Source: Calditrichia bacterium
Lineage (GTDB): Bacteria; Calditrichota; Calditrichia; RBG-13-44-9; J075
Reading direction: 5' to 3'
DNA length: 64,000 nucleotides
Assembly (NCBI GenBank): GCA_028284445.1
Contig: JANQRS010000011.1
Coordinates: 440,321-504,320 of the forward strand
Positions 17,652-26,749 of the stretch are shown here, in pieces. The first letter of the stretch is position 1. Every line of letters begins with the position of its first letter. A program made the translations under genes and the position numbers. The notes under the pieces were generated by a model. That model searched no databases. It had not been told where the DNA came from and was given only the letters and a program-made list of their open reading frames with translations.

Positions 17652-18047
17652 ATGCTACTAAAGTCACCCAATAAGGAATTGGGGATTACACGAAAAGCGC
17701 GCATTATGCTGCAGTTACTTGACAAAGAGAATCCGACAGACATTTTCTCCGGATTGTCCGCAGCGCAATTACAAGATTTGCGCGACTTCCTTGAAGCACA
17801 GACAATGCACCTTTCGGGTTTGCGTGAAGACGGTCATTTGACCTTGACTGATATAAAGTCACGAATGGAACCGGTTCCCAATTATTACTACAAGCAAGAC
17901 TGCCGAGAACCGCTGGAAGCCTGTCTCAATGAAACGTGCCTTGCTTCCAATCCTATTTGCTTTAGCAACAAGATGAAAATGCAAATCCAGGTTGTCCTCT
18001 CGATTCTGGAAAGCTATTTGGATATCACTGCCTCCACCGCAAATTAA
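17652..18047 (+). CDS. Hypothetical protein with a four-cysteine motif
   Basis: 131 aa, soluble. The first 60 residues are helical and the middle holds four cysteines in a symmetrical pattern, C-x6-C-x4-C-x6-C (Cys84, 91, 96, 103), within 'CREPLEACLNETCLASNPIC', which could bind zinc or an iron-sulfur cluster. GGGGAGGGG lies 5 bases before the ATG. No family recognised. An internal ATG at 17706 is possible but would lose the good ribosome binding site. Confidence 0.65.
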   Translation: MLLKSPNKELGITRKARIMLQLLDKENPTDIFSGLSAAQLQDLRDFLEAQTMHLSGLREDGHLTLTDIKSRMEPVPNYYYKQDCREPLEACLNETCLASNPICFSNKMKMQIQVVLSILESYLDITASTAN

Positions 18048-18190
18048 GCATATATGCCGGCAATAAACCTGACACTTGCCGGGCCCGCACCTTCAGTAAG
18101 TGGGCAAATTATATCTACCGTTTTAGTTTGACATGATTTGTCGACTATGAACATGCAGTGAATTCAATTCTCGTCAGGAGATAGGACCAA

Positions 18191-18709
18191 ATGTTGTTTA
18201 AGAAAGAACGTGAGAAGAAACACTCACACCGGGAATTCCTCTTTGACAAAGAGAATAAAGCTATCTTTGATTCGAAAGGTCTGCTACCGGTTGTTATCCA
18301 GGAGAGCCGGAGCAGGGACGTCTTACATATCGGCTACATGGACAAGTGGGCGCTTGACAGCACCCTAAAAGAAGAAGCGATTTATCTTTATAAACGCTCC
18401 AAGAATCGCATCCAGAAATTCGTCAACAAGCATGAAAAATCCTACCGGGTCGATCGTCTGATCCTGCATTCCAGTCGGCGGGCAATATTGATCTTCGCCA
18501 GCCTGCCCGAGGGCGGAAACTCAGACACTGAGTTCACACAAAAGATCCTTCCACAGCAAGCCAAGCCTGAGAAAGACGATGCTTTCTTCGCGGCTGTGAA
18601 AGATGCTGACCCTGACACCTTGCTCGGTTCACCGGACGGTAGTTCAGAGGATGCCTTTTCCGGGATCAGCCCCGATACGCCAAAAGATCCATTCCTCGAC
18701 GACGATTAA
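18191..18709 (+). CDS. HisI-like protein lacking catalytic residues
   Basis: 172 aa. Residues ~27-100 align by eye with phosphoribosyl-AMP cyclohydrolase: 'KGLLPVVIQESRSRDVLHIGYMDKWALDSTLKE' mirrors HisI's 'GLVPAIAQ...VLMVAYMNxEAL', and 'AIYLYKRSKNRIQKFVNKHEKSYRV' mirrors 'YWSRSRxxLWxKGExSGH'. The metal-binding Asp-Cys-Asp-x-Asp stretch and all cysteines of HisI are absent ('LILHSSRRAILIFA' instead). The last 60 residues are acidic and disordered. No his genes are nearby. Catalysis is therefore unlikely; a re-used fold is inferred. Confidence 0.6.
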   Translation: MLFKKEREKKHSHREFLFDKENKAIFDSKGLLPVVIQESRSRDVLHIGYMDKWALDSTLKEEAIYLYKRSKNRIQKFVNKHEKSYRVDRLILHSSRRAILIFASLPEGGNSDTEFTQKILPQQAKPEKDDAFFAAVKDADPDTLLGSPDGSSEDAFSGISPDTPKDPFLDDD

Positions 18710-18983
18710 AACTGTAGCAGATATGCACACACAAACCTATGGGATGTGTTTCGACATTTTTTCTGGGCAATGTCTCTTAAATGCGCAAGATAGCGGGATG
18801 AAAATAAAATCACTTTTTTGCATTTTTGTTGCAGAAATCACGCCGATAGTGATGAAGCATGGCTAGATTCTTTGGCCACCAATTGCAAAGCCAAACGAGC
18901 CACTTATGGCCTGTTTTTTGCACCTGACTACTTATTACCTTAAATCGATCACAGCCCGGACCCAATTCCCGTTCATATAGACT

Positions 18984-20123
18984 ATGAGACAACTCTACAT
19001 CATTCTTCTACCACTAATCGCTCTCTCCTGCGTTTCCAGCCAACTACGCAATCTTGATTTCGAAGAACAGTTACGCCTTGACGAACTCATTCAAAACACG
19101 CGCCAGGACCCGCGTGACTTCGATGCCCATTTGGAGTTGGGCGTATTATACACAAAGGCAACCATGTATACTGAGGCCAGCGAAGCACTGGAATCTGCGC
19201 GTAATCTGCGCCCGGAAGACCCGCTGGTGCTTTTTTACCTGGGGCTCAACTATGAAATGGCCGGTAACGTAGAAGCAGCGTTGGACGTCTACTACAACTA
19301 CCGAACATATCCAGTCGACTCACCCCATCGGCGTTGGATACATGGCCGCTATTTGCTTGTTGAAAGACGTAAGGCCCGGCAAGAGCTACAAAAAATGTTA
19401 GTAGAATACGGTGAGAACGAACCCTTGACGACCATAAACAACACAGTCGTCGTGCTCCCGTTGGTTTACCACGGCAGCGACAACAAGTATGCTTCATATC
19501 GTCAGGGCTTAACAGAGTTGATTATTCGCGACTTACAACTCTTTGACCAACTTTTTATTGCTGATCGTTTTCGGGTTACCACGCTTTTGAAGGAAATGGA
19601 AGCAAAGGGCATGGACATAGAAGACCGCGGTGCCATTGCTTTGATTGGCAATATTTTCAATGCGAGGACCGTTATGCGCGGCGCCTACAACGTATTAAAG
19701 TCTTCCGATATGGTTTTTGATATTTCATATTGGGATCTTCTGGAGCAAACCATTCCTAACTCCGAAACCCATTCCGATAAGACAGCCAATCTTTTTCGCC
19801 TTCAGGACAAGCTGGTATATTCGCTCCTGAAGCAGCTTAAAATCTCTGTCACTCCCGCCATCGCAAAGAAGATTGAGGCTATTCCAACCAGGAATATGAA
19901 TGCCTTGCTGGCTTACTCAGCCGGCATCCAACGCCTCGATCAGGGGCGCTACAAAGAAGCAATCCTTTTTCTCGAAAAAGCGATCGAACTGGATCCAAAC
20001 TTCACCGCGTCCAAGCAAAAGTTAATCGAAGGCGAAGCGCTGCAAACAACTTTGGGCGAGCCCTACCGCTTCATGGAATATCGCCAGGACAATCCGGGTG
20101 CTAGTGCCGTCAATCTTAACTGA
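18984..20123 (+). CDS. TPR lipoprotein with CsgG-like middle domain
   Basis: 379 aa. Lipoprotein signal 'MRQLYIILLPLIALSC' with the acylation Cys at 16. TPR repeats at ~30-110 ('FDAHLELGVLYTKATMYTEASEAL', 'PLVLFYLGLNYEMAGNVEAAL'), a CsgG/FlgO-like alpha-beta domain at ~150-290 ('TVVVLPLVYHGSD...LTELIIRDLQLFDQLFIADRFRVTTLLKEM'), and a final TPR at ~300-345. The predicted location is the outer-membrane inner leaflet or surface. Such proteins accompany envelope-assembly systems; a second CsgG-like gene sits at 39.6 kb. It converges with the VIT-VWA gene, 3 bases apart. Confidence 0.8.
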   Translation: MRQLYIILLPLIALSCVSSQLRNLDFEEQLRLDELIQNTRQDPRDFDAHLELGVLYTKATMYTEASEALESARNLRPEDPLVLFYLGLNYEMAGNVEAALDVYYNYRTYPVDSPHRRWIHGRYLLVERRKARQELQKMLVEYGENEPLTTINNTVVVLPLVYHGSDNKYASYRQGLTELIIRDLQLFDQLFIADRFRVTTLLKEMEAKGMDIEDRGAIALIGNIFNARTVMRGAYNVLKSSDMVFDISYWDLLEQTIPNSETHSDKTANLFRLQDKLVYSLLKQLKISVTPAIAKKIEAIPTRNMNALLAYSAGIQRLDQGRYKEAILFLEKAIELDPNFTASKQKLIEGEALQTTLGEPYRFMEYRQDNPGASAVNLN

Positions 20124-20126
20124 CGG

Positions 20127-22370
20127 CTATTTGTATATTTCGTATATCTGATTTTTCCAGACAAAGGTAACATTCTGCCCCAGGGCCAGAAAATCAGCCA
20201 AATTCGGCTCGGCCCGATACAGCGCAAAGTATTCATCACTCATAAAGCGGATGCGCTGAGCCTTTAACTTACCAGCTGAATCTACCCGACTGTCTATCCA
20301 GGCATTGCCAGATTGATAGACAGCCCGTCCTTGAATCATTTTAATTTGCTGTGTCAAATTTTTGGTTTCTCCGTCTTTACTGCGATAGGACATTCTCTTT
20401 CGTCCTGCTCTTGCCTCCTTCAAATTTTGCGCACCTGCCATTTGCTGGACTTCTTCACTGCTGCGCACGCTTCCGCCGCCACTGCTTTCTTTCATGGCCT
20501 TATAGTCTTCACCGGCCTGGTCGAGTAGGGGGGCGGTCTCGGCATCTTCGTGGATACGCGCCCATGGCGATCTAACCGGACGATTCCGGCGAGTCACGCG
20601 TTCGTCTTCGACAATCAGGTAGCTGGTATATGGCGTAATAATACCAAACTCCCGGGCCAGCGCGACTATTTCTTCCTTCAGTTCTCGGCTTTCACCATGC
20701 AAGCGAATCTGGTCTAACATATAACCGATTGCCCGAGACGCCCATAGTGGCGCAATAAACTCGTTTGTCCGTTCCCGTCTCGGGAAATCAAACTCTCGCT
20801 CCAATTCATGACGCTTTCCATCCATATATCCGCTGACGCGAATCACGCCATCACCATCGCCACGATAACGGCCGAAAACAGTGATCGAACTCCCCTTGAA
20901 CAAGTCCGGTAGTCTTCGCGGATACAGATCGCTGCTACGAATATCTCCTACAATATTCAACTTAATATCTGTCAAAATCGGTGACGAAAGTTTCGTATAG
21001 AAGCTACTAATTGGCATTTCGAGATCTTCGTCCGGAGAGATGTATGAGCGAAATCCATGGGTCACTTCGGTGATTTTATCCAGCAGATGCGTATTGATAT
21101 CGTTTCCGATGCCGAATGTGAAGATCCGGCTTACACCATCGTTGTCCTTTTCGATCTTGCGCAGGAGCGCCGGAGTAGCTATTTCACCAATCGTCGGCTT
21201 GCCGTCAGTAATAAAGACGACATAGTGCGGACGGCCTTCTCGAACGGCGCTGCCCAAAGCAAGATCCAGCGCTTCACCAATATTGGTTCCACCAATTGCC
21301 CTCAGGCCTTCAATAAATTCGCGTGCCTCCCGGCGCGTATCGCGACCAAACGGCGCTAGCTCGCCAAACAAAGCGGATGCCTGAGTCGAAAAACGAACAA
21401 TATCAAAGCGATCACTAGCGTTCAAATTTTCCACACAAAAAGCCAGCGCTGCCTTGGCTTGCTCCAGCTTTTGTCCAGCCATACTGCCGGAAACATCCAG
21501 GACAAATGTGATGTCCTTTGGAGAAGCTTGATCAGCTTGTGAATCGAAAGTGGGGGAGAGTTGCAAAAAGAAGTAGCCATCATCGCGCCCGCGCCGATGC
21601 GGTAAAAGCACAAGCCCAAAATCATCGTCATTTTCCTGAAAGAAGAGGCTGAAATCGCTGTCCGCGACGACGGTTTCTTCTTCATATGATACGCGCACAC
21701 GGCCAGCAGAACGCTGCACAATATCGACTTCGTGCGATGGACAATAGACGTTCTTCAATTCACCATTGCTGCTAATTGAGATATCTATTGAGATGTCTCC
21801 CGCATTGCCCGAGGAACGTACTTCGCTCTTCAGCGGGTAGCGATACTGAAATGCACCGTTATCAAGTGTAAGAACTTCACTATACGATAGTTTTATGCGC
21901 TTCTCAGCGCGTGGCTCAATAGGAAATATGCGCATCTTCAACATGCTCTGTCCGCTATACTCCAGCAGCGCCGGGTCCTCGACACGACGAACAATATCTT
22001 CGTAGATTTTCCGCGCTTTGTCAGCATCAAGTAACTCAGCCTCTGCCTCCCGGCCGTTGATATACATGGTGAACTTATCGATGACTGCACCGTCCGGAAT
22101 CGGGAAGATATAATATCCCTGGAGTTTATTCCGCGTGGGATTATAAAAGATCTGATCAACATCGGTAGTGGCAATACCACTTTCAATATCAACCTGCACA
22201 TTATTCTGCTTAAGCTCCAATGCAAACGGACGAAAATCCGGTGCTGGTCGCCTGTGACGCGGCGAATCAGGATTGGGTGGTTCAATTATGATGATACCGT
22301 GCCCAAACAAGCTGCTTGTCAAAACTGCAATCAAAAAGAAAACAATATGCTTCATTATCATCCCCGTCAT
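20127..22370 (-). CDS. VIT and von Willebrand A domain protein, exported
   Basis: 747 aa. Signal peptide ~1-25, VIT domain ~40-170 ('ATTDVDQIFYNPTRNKLQGYYIFPIPDGAVIDKF'), VWA domain ~285-470 with a complete MIDAS ('FVLDVSGSMAG', conserved Thr/Asp in 'GGTNIGEAL' and 'FITDGKPTIGE'), then a beta-rich region and a C-terminal tail. This is the architecture of inter-alpha-trypsin-inhibitor heavy chains; bacterial forms are surface or periplasmic with unknown partners. Its ATG overlaps the stop of the preceding VWA gene (TAATG on the minus strand), indicating translational coupling. A second start at 22355 is possible. Confidence 0.9.
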   Translation of the reverse strand: MTGMIMKHIVFFLIAVLTSSLFGHGIIIIEPPNPDSPRHRRPAPDFRPFALELKQNNVQVDIESGIATTDVDQIFYNPTRNKLQGYYIFPIPDGAVIDKFTMYINGREAEAELLDADKARKIYEDIVRRVEDPALLEYSGQSMLKMRIFPIEPRAEKRIKLSYSEVLTLDNGAFQYRYPLKSEVRSSGNAGDISIDISISSNGELKNVYCPSHEVDIVQRSAGRVRVSYEEETVVADSDFSLFFQENDDDFGLVLLPHRRGRDDGYFFLQLSPTFDSQADQASPKDITFVLDVSGSMAGQKLEQAKAALAFCVENLNASDRFDIVRFSTQASALFGELAPFGRDTRREAREFIEGLRAIGGTNIGEALDLALGSAVREGRPHYVVFITDGKPTIGEIATPALLRKIEKDNDGVSRIFTFGIGNDINTHLLDKITEVTHGFRSYISPDEDLEMPISSFYTKLSSPILTDIKLNIVGDIRSSDLYPRRLPDLFKGSSITVFGRYRGDGDGVIRVSGYMDGKRHELEREFDFPRRERTNEFIAPLWASRAIGYMLDQIRLHGESRELKEEIVALAREFGIITPYTSYLIVEDERVTRRNRPVRSPWARIHEDAETAPLLDQAGEDYKAMKESSGGGSVRSSEEVQQMAGAQNLKEARAGRKRMSYRSKDGETKNLTQQIKMIQGRAVYQSGNAWIDSRVDSAGKLKAQRIRFMSDEYFALYRAEPNLADFLALGQNVTFVWKNQIYEIYK

Positions 22371-23497
22371 TACCTGCTAAAGACGTAGCCTCTGGTGGTT
22401 GCCTGCTGTCTTACAGCTTCCAAAATTGCTTTGCCAAGGGTGTCATCTTTCCCGGCTTCACGGCGCTTTTCTGCAACATATTTCTCACGTTCGATGGACA
22501 ACACCTGGATTTGTTTCTTTATTTCATTCCGCTTCGATTTCTTTTCGTCCACATAATCGCGGCGTTCGGAAGGAGACATCGTGCGCATTTCCTTCGGCAA
22601 ATCGTCCTCTGCCACTTCTTCCAAATCGACGGACTCTTCTTCAACAGCATCAACAAGATCCCAATCCTCATTCTTGTATTTGGCAGAAGATTTGGTCAAA
22701 GCCCTTTGCGCCTGGTTTGCAGAACCGAACAAACTGGCATTGCGATCCTGGGCGACCTGACGCTCTTTGCGCTTTCTGCCGCGATCGCCATACGCCAGGT
22801 AGGTATCATTGAGCGCTTCATTCAGGCGATTGATTTCTCTGTCCTGGGGAGCGTCAATATGAACCACACGTTCATTCTGATTGATATTCATATATTTGCC
22901 ATCAGCCAAATCGGCTCCCTCTTTCCAGAAAGTGCGAACGCCTTCATCTTTATTGCCGCAAAATATCGTATTCACGATGATACCAGCACTGATCGTCTCC
23001 CGGCAAACACGCCGAAAATCTACTTTTCCCTGATCAAAAGGCTCATTACCGGCGACAAAGATCATTTTTAAATTATCATTCGAGTTGCTCCACTCAAGGT
23101 CGGATAGGGCAGATTGAATTACCTGTCCGCAATACTCATCACCACCATTCGTTTGTAACGCAAAGAGCTCTTCGGAAATCCTATCGAGGTCAGTGCTTAA
23201 TGGCACAACCTTGCGAATGTAGCCATAGCGCTTCGCTAAACCGGAGTTGCCGTATTCGTATAAAGCGATCTCTAAATCCGGCGCTTCACCCTTATATCGT
23301 GCTAACGCAAACTCGTTGACAACATTCCAAAGCTGTCCTTTTGCCTGGTCAATGAGCCCATCCATACTATTGCTGGTATCCAGCAATAGCGCGATCTGAA
23401 TTTTGGATTGTGGTGCTTCATAGCTTGACGCACCAAAAAAGAAGAGGCTGAATAGCAACAGCCAACTTATCTTCAAATTAAGAACCGTCTGTTTCAT
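22370..23497 (-). CDS. Exported von Willebrand A domain protein
   Basis: 375 aa. Signal peptide ~1-25; VWA domain ~30-215 with MIDAS motif 'LLDTSNSMDGL' and 'GGDEYCGQVIQSAL'; a charged, helical C-terminal half ~230-360 ('EEESVDLEEVAEDDLPKEM'). The domain resembles VWA proteins found beside MoxR/BatA systems, though no MoxR ATPase is present here. It is co-transcribed and translationally coupled with the VIT-VWA gene that follows, so the two are likely partners in the envelope. Confidence 0.87.
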   Translation of the reverse strand: MKQTVLNLKISWLLLFSLFFFGASSYEAPQSKIQIALLLDTSNSMDGLIDQAKGQLWNVVNEFALARYKGEAPDLEIALYEYGNSGLAKRYGYIRKVVPLSTDLDRISEELFALQTNGGDEYCGQVIQSALSDLEWSNSNDNLKMIFVAGNEPFDQGKVDFRRVCRETISAGIIVNTIFCGNKDEGVRTFWKEGADLADGKYMNINQNERVVHIDAPQDREINRLNEALNDTYLAYGDRGRKRKERQVAQDRNASLFGSANQAQRALTKSSAKYKNEDWDLVDAVEEESVDLEEVAEDDLPKEMRTMSPSERRDYVDEKKSKRNEIKKQIQVLSIEREKYVAEKRREAGKDDTLGKAILEAVRQQATTRGYVFSR

Positions 23498-23590
23498 CGT
23501 GTTTCTCCATATGCCAATGTCTGGGTAAATCTCTTACATATTACAGAGGGAATTATTATTGTCACTCTTCGCCAATTTATTATTTCAACG

Positions 23591-23623
23591 AAAAAACCCC
23601 TGACTGAAACAGCCAGGGGTTTT
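23591..23623 (-). terminator. Terminator after the zinc-ribbon TPR gene (minus strand)
   Basis: Stem CCCCTGACTG / CAGCCAGGGG with one mismatch and a 3-base loop, flanked by six A on the plus strand, i.e. six T on the minus strand. The T-run on both sides means it could act in both directions. It lies 25 bases after the end of the minus-strand gene. Confidence 0.8.
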
Positions 23624-23647
23624 GAAAAATCCCGATATAACCTTGCT

Positions 23648-24538
23648 TTAGCGTCGGCGCTTCTCCGCCAGCTCAATCCGGTTTTCGATATACTCGTTAT
23701 CCGGCATAATCTTCATAATATTCCGATAGTAACGGATGGCGGTATTATAACGGCGCGCATTCATTGCCGTTTCGGCTTTGTCTTCATAGAAATTGACAAC
23801 CAATGCTTGCAATTCAAGCGCATCAGGCTGTGTTGGGTCAAGCTCAAGAATCTTTCGCGTATAGAAAATGACATTGTTGTCCGTCGGAATCAGGAAATAC
23901 TGCTTCTCATAGGCGGCGCGAGCCTGAACCAGGAGCTGTTCAATATCGCGTTCTTTCGACTGCAGAGCCATATCACTCGCAACGATTCGCTCATTGATGA
24001 TACGCATTTTGTCCTGCGCCAGCCCGCTCAATTCGCTATCGCCGTGCTGATCGACGATTTGCTGATAGAGCACCAGGGCGGACGAATATTCGTTTCGCTC
24101 AAAATTTTGCTCGGCAAGTGCATATAGATTGTTGGCTGATTCATAATCTTTATCGGTTGTAAAGAAGGCGTAGAGCCCGGCAGCCAGCGTTAGCATGGCA
24201 ACAGCAATAATCATCAGCGGTCTATTTATGCGGGTCAGGAAAGACGTACTAACCGGCTCCGCGTAGGCACCATTTACGCGATGGCTTTCCACTTCCGCCC
24301 AGTCCAGGCGAATCGTTCGGCCTTCGGTTGAATACCCTTCCGCGCTTGACGAAGTTTGCGCATCACTTTCGTATCCGTCAACAGGCGTCAAATTGGGTTC
24401 CCGGCCCTGCCGAAATGATGACTGAGAGAAATTTGTCCGTGTATCTGTCTGCTGCCGGATGTCTTTCAACAATCCATAACAGCTTTTGCAGCGCCAGCTG
24501 GTAGCCGTATTTGCAGCGCCACATTTCGGGCAAATCAT
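23648..24538 (-). CDS. Zinc-ribbon, single-pass membrane TPR protein
   Basis: 296 aa. N-terminal zinc ribbon 'CPKCGAANTATSWRCKSC' (Cys 3, 6, 17, 20), a Ser/Thr-rich linker to ~95, one membrane helix ~108-128 ('MIIAVAMLTLAAGLYAFF') and TPR-like helices ~135-290 ('YALAEQNFERNEYSSALVLYQQI', 'NARRYNTAIRYYRNIMKIMP'). The zinc ribbon should be cytoplasmic and the TPR part periplasmic. Start supported by GGAG 5 bases upstream on the minus strand. Role unknown; a scaffold for envelope proteins is plausible given the VWA genes next to it. Confidence 0.8.
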   Translation of the reverse strand: MICPKCGAANTATSWRCKSCYGLLKDIRQQTDTRTNFSQSSFRQGREPNLTPVDGYESDAQTSSSAEGYSTEGRTIRLDWAEVESHRVNGAYAEPVSTSFLTRINRPLMIIAVAMLTLAAGLYAFFTTDKDYESANNLYALAEQNFERNEYSSALVLYQQIVDQHGDSELSGLAQDKMRIINERIVASDMALQSKERDIEQLLVQARAAYEKQYFLIPTDNNVIFYTRKILELDPTQPDALELQALVVNFYEDKAETAMNARRYNTAIRYYRNIMKIMPDNEYIENRIELAEKRRR

Positions 24539-24761
24539 AACATCTCCTTGAGATCAGAGTGAATGGTTTTTCATCCAACTGAATATTAGCACTTGTATAT
24601 ACTCTTCCCGATAGTGATAAGTACTCGAATTACTGCTAAAATGGTGTGTTCGAAAGCATCGAAGCGCAAAACAAGATTTTGACATGCAGTATTTCAATTT
24701 GCTTTTTGCCTGGAAGGCTTGATGTATTAACTTTTCCCCCAATATTACGGAAGGAAATGCG

Positions 24762-26222
24762 ATGCAAAAGATTGCTTATGAAGGCTTAACATTTGACGAC
24801 GTGCTCTTGCTGCCGGCAAATTCTCATATACTCCCGAAGGATGCTGATTTAAAAACGCGGCTCACACCGGGAATCACGCTGAATATTCCGATTCTCTCTG
24901 CAGCGATGGACACCGTAACCGAGTCCAAAATGGCCATCGCCATTGCCCGCGAAGGTGGTTTGGGAATCATCCATAAGAACATGTCGATAGAAGATCAGGC
25001 AGCTGAAATTGATCGTGTCAAACGCTCCGAGAGCGGTATGATTGTTGATCCGATCACCCTTACTGCAGATGCCAGTCTTCGTGAGGCGCACGAAATGATG
25101 CGCCGCTTCAGCATCTCCGGCATCCCTATTGTGGACGGCACAAAATTGATTGGCATTATCACCAATCGCGACTTGCGATTTGAAGGCAATTTAGATCAGC
25201 CGTTGCACGGCTATATGACCAGCGAAAACCTGGTAACAGCACCGGTTGGCACCACGCTTGATGAGGCGAAGCTGCTTCTGCAGCGCCATCGGATCGAGAA
25301 GCTGCTGATTATCAATGAAACCGGGGATTTAAGAGGACTTATTACCGTTAAGGATATCCAGAAGAAGCAACAATATCCGAATGCCTGCAAAGACGATCTC
25401 GGACGTCTACGCGTGGGGGCTGCCATTGGGGTAGGGGAGGATGGCCTTGAGCGGGCGCAGCATCTGATAGACAAAGGTGTCGATGCGATTGTAATTGACA
25501 CGGCCCACGGCCATTCGCAGAAGGTCCTTGATTCCGTGCGCGCTTTCAAAAAACGCTTCCCTAAAGCCGGCTTGATCGCCGGAAACATCGCTACGTATGA
25601 AGCGGCACGCGACCTGGTTAAGGCCGGCGCAGACTGCCTGAAAATCGGGATTGGCCCGGGATCGATCTGCACCACTCGCGTCGTCACCGGCGTCGGGGTT
25701 CCTCAAGTGTCGGCAATTATGGAAGCAGTTAGAGCTTGCCGCGAGGCAGACATTCCCTTAATTGCAGATGGCGGCATCAAATACACCGGGGATATCGCCA
25801 AAGCCATCGCTGCCGGTGCTGATGTCGTTATGATTGGCAGCTTGTTTGCCGGTGCCAGCGAAAGTCCCGGAGAAACTATCTTGTTGGATGGGCGCCGCTA
25901 CAAGCAGGTGCGCGGTATGGGCTCTCTTGCGGCAATGCGCAAAGGCAGCAAAGACCGCTACTTTCAGTCTGACGTTGACGACGCCGAAAAGCTGGTTCCG
26001 GAAGGCATTGAAGGACAAGTGCCCTTTAGCGGACCGGTTGGTGAAACGATTTTTCAGATGACCGGTGGCCTCCGCTCTGCAATGGGCTATACCGGTTGCC
26101 CGGACATCAAGTCCATGCGCGAAAATGCCCGCTTCATTCGTATTACGGCAGCCGGTTTCCGTGAAAGCCATCCGCACGACGTCAAAATAACCAAGGAATC
26201 GCCAAACTATAAACTGAGCTAG
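24762..26222 (+). CDS. guaB: Inosine-5'-monophosphate dehydrogenase
   Basis: 486 aa, the normal length. It oxidises IMP to XMP with NAD, the first step of GMP synthesis. The start '[14 protein letters not shown]' is canonical; two CBS domains occupy ~95-205; the catalytic loop '[20 protein letters not shown]' near 300 includes the active Cys; '[24 protein letters not shown]' and 'YRGMGSL'-type '[10 protein letters not shown]' bind the phosphate. AAGGAAA precedes the ATG. It leads a tight gene string with mce 4 bases downstream. Confidence 0.97.
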   Translation: MQKIAYEGLTFDDVLLLPANSHILPKDADLKTRLTPGITLNIPILSAAMDTVTESKMAIAIAREGGLGIIHKNMSIEDQAAEIDRVKRSESGMIVDPITLTADASLREAHEMMRRFSISGIPIVDGTKLIGIITNRDLRFEGNLDQPLHGYMTSENLVTAPVGTTLDEAKLLLQRHRIEKLLIINETGDLRGLITVKDIQKKQQYPNACKDDLGRLRVGAAIGVGEDGLERAQHLIDKGVDAIVIDTAHGHSQKVLDSVRAFKKRFPKAGLIAGNIATYEAARDLVKAGADCLKIGIGPGSICTTRVVTGVGVPQVSAIMEAVRACREADIPLIADGGIKYTGDIAKAIAAGADVVMIGSLFAGASESPGETILLDGRRYKQVRGMGSLAAMRKGSKDRYFQSDVDDAEKLVPEGIEGQVPFSGPVGETIFQMTGGLRSAMGYTGCPDIKSMRENARFIRITAAGFRESHPHDVKITKESPNYKLS

Positions 26223-26226
26223 AGAG

Positions 26227-26634
26227 ATGCTGAACAAAATTGACCATGTTGGAATCGCTGTAAAATCCGTCGATCAAGTAATCGCCTTCTATCGCGACAC
26301 TTTCGGCCTGGAGCCGGAGTTTGATGAGATAGTTGAAGAGCAACGTGTCCGCGCCGTCGGGTTCCGACTCGGCGAATCAAAGATCGAATTCCTGGAAGCA
26401 ACTGATGAAACCTCACCGATTGCGCGCTACATCAGCAAAAAAGGGGAGGGGATGCATCACATTGCCTACGGCGTTGACAACATTGACGCGGTGTTAAGCG
26501 CCATGAAAAACAACGGCGCGCGATTAATCGACGAAGAAGCACGTATCGGCGCCGAAGGCAAACTCATCGCTTTCGTCCATCCCAAGTCGATGAACGGCAT
26601 GCTGGTTGAGTTGTCTCAGGACGCGCCGGAATAA
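26227..26634 (+). CDS. mce: Methylmalonyl-CoA epimerase
   Basis: 135 aa, the typical family length, vicinal oxygen chelate fold. 'KIDHVGIAVKSVDQVIAFYRDTFGL' gives the first metal His, 'GEGMHHIAYGVDNIDAVL' the second and third regions, and 'VHPKSMNGMLVELSQ' the closing Glu. It interconverts (R)- and (S)-methylmalonyl-CoA in propionate metabolism. No mutase gene is in the window. It starts 4 bases after guaB and is probably co-transcribed. Confidence 0.93.
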   Translation: MLNKIDHVGIAVKSVDQVIAFYRDTFGLEPEFDEIVEEQRVRAVGFRLGESKIEFLEATDETSPIARYISKKGEGMHHIAYGVDNIDAVLSAMKNNGARLIDEEARIGAEGKLIAFVHPKSMNGMLVELSQDAPE

Positions 26635-26749
26635 ATTTTTCGAATGGCCATTTTTGCAAATGGCCACAGACGACTATTAAAGTTGCTGCGTATCATTACG
26701 ACGTTGCAAACAGTAGATTTCAGCAAAACTATATCCTTCGTTCATCAAC

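Noticed and set aside
22316..23071. 251-codon open frame antisense to the VWA gene
   Set aside because: The opposite strand carries a clear VWA domain with MIDAS motif; this frame has none.
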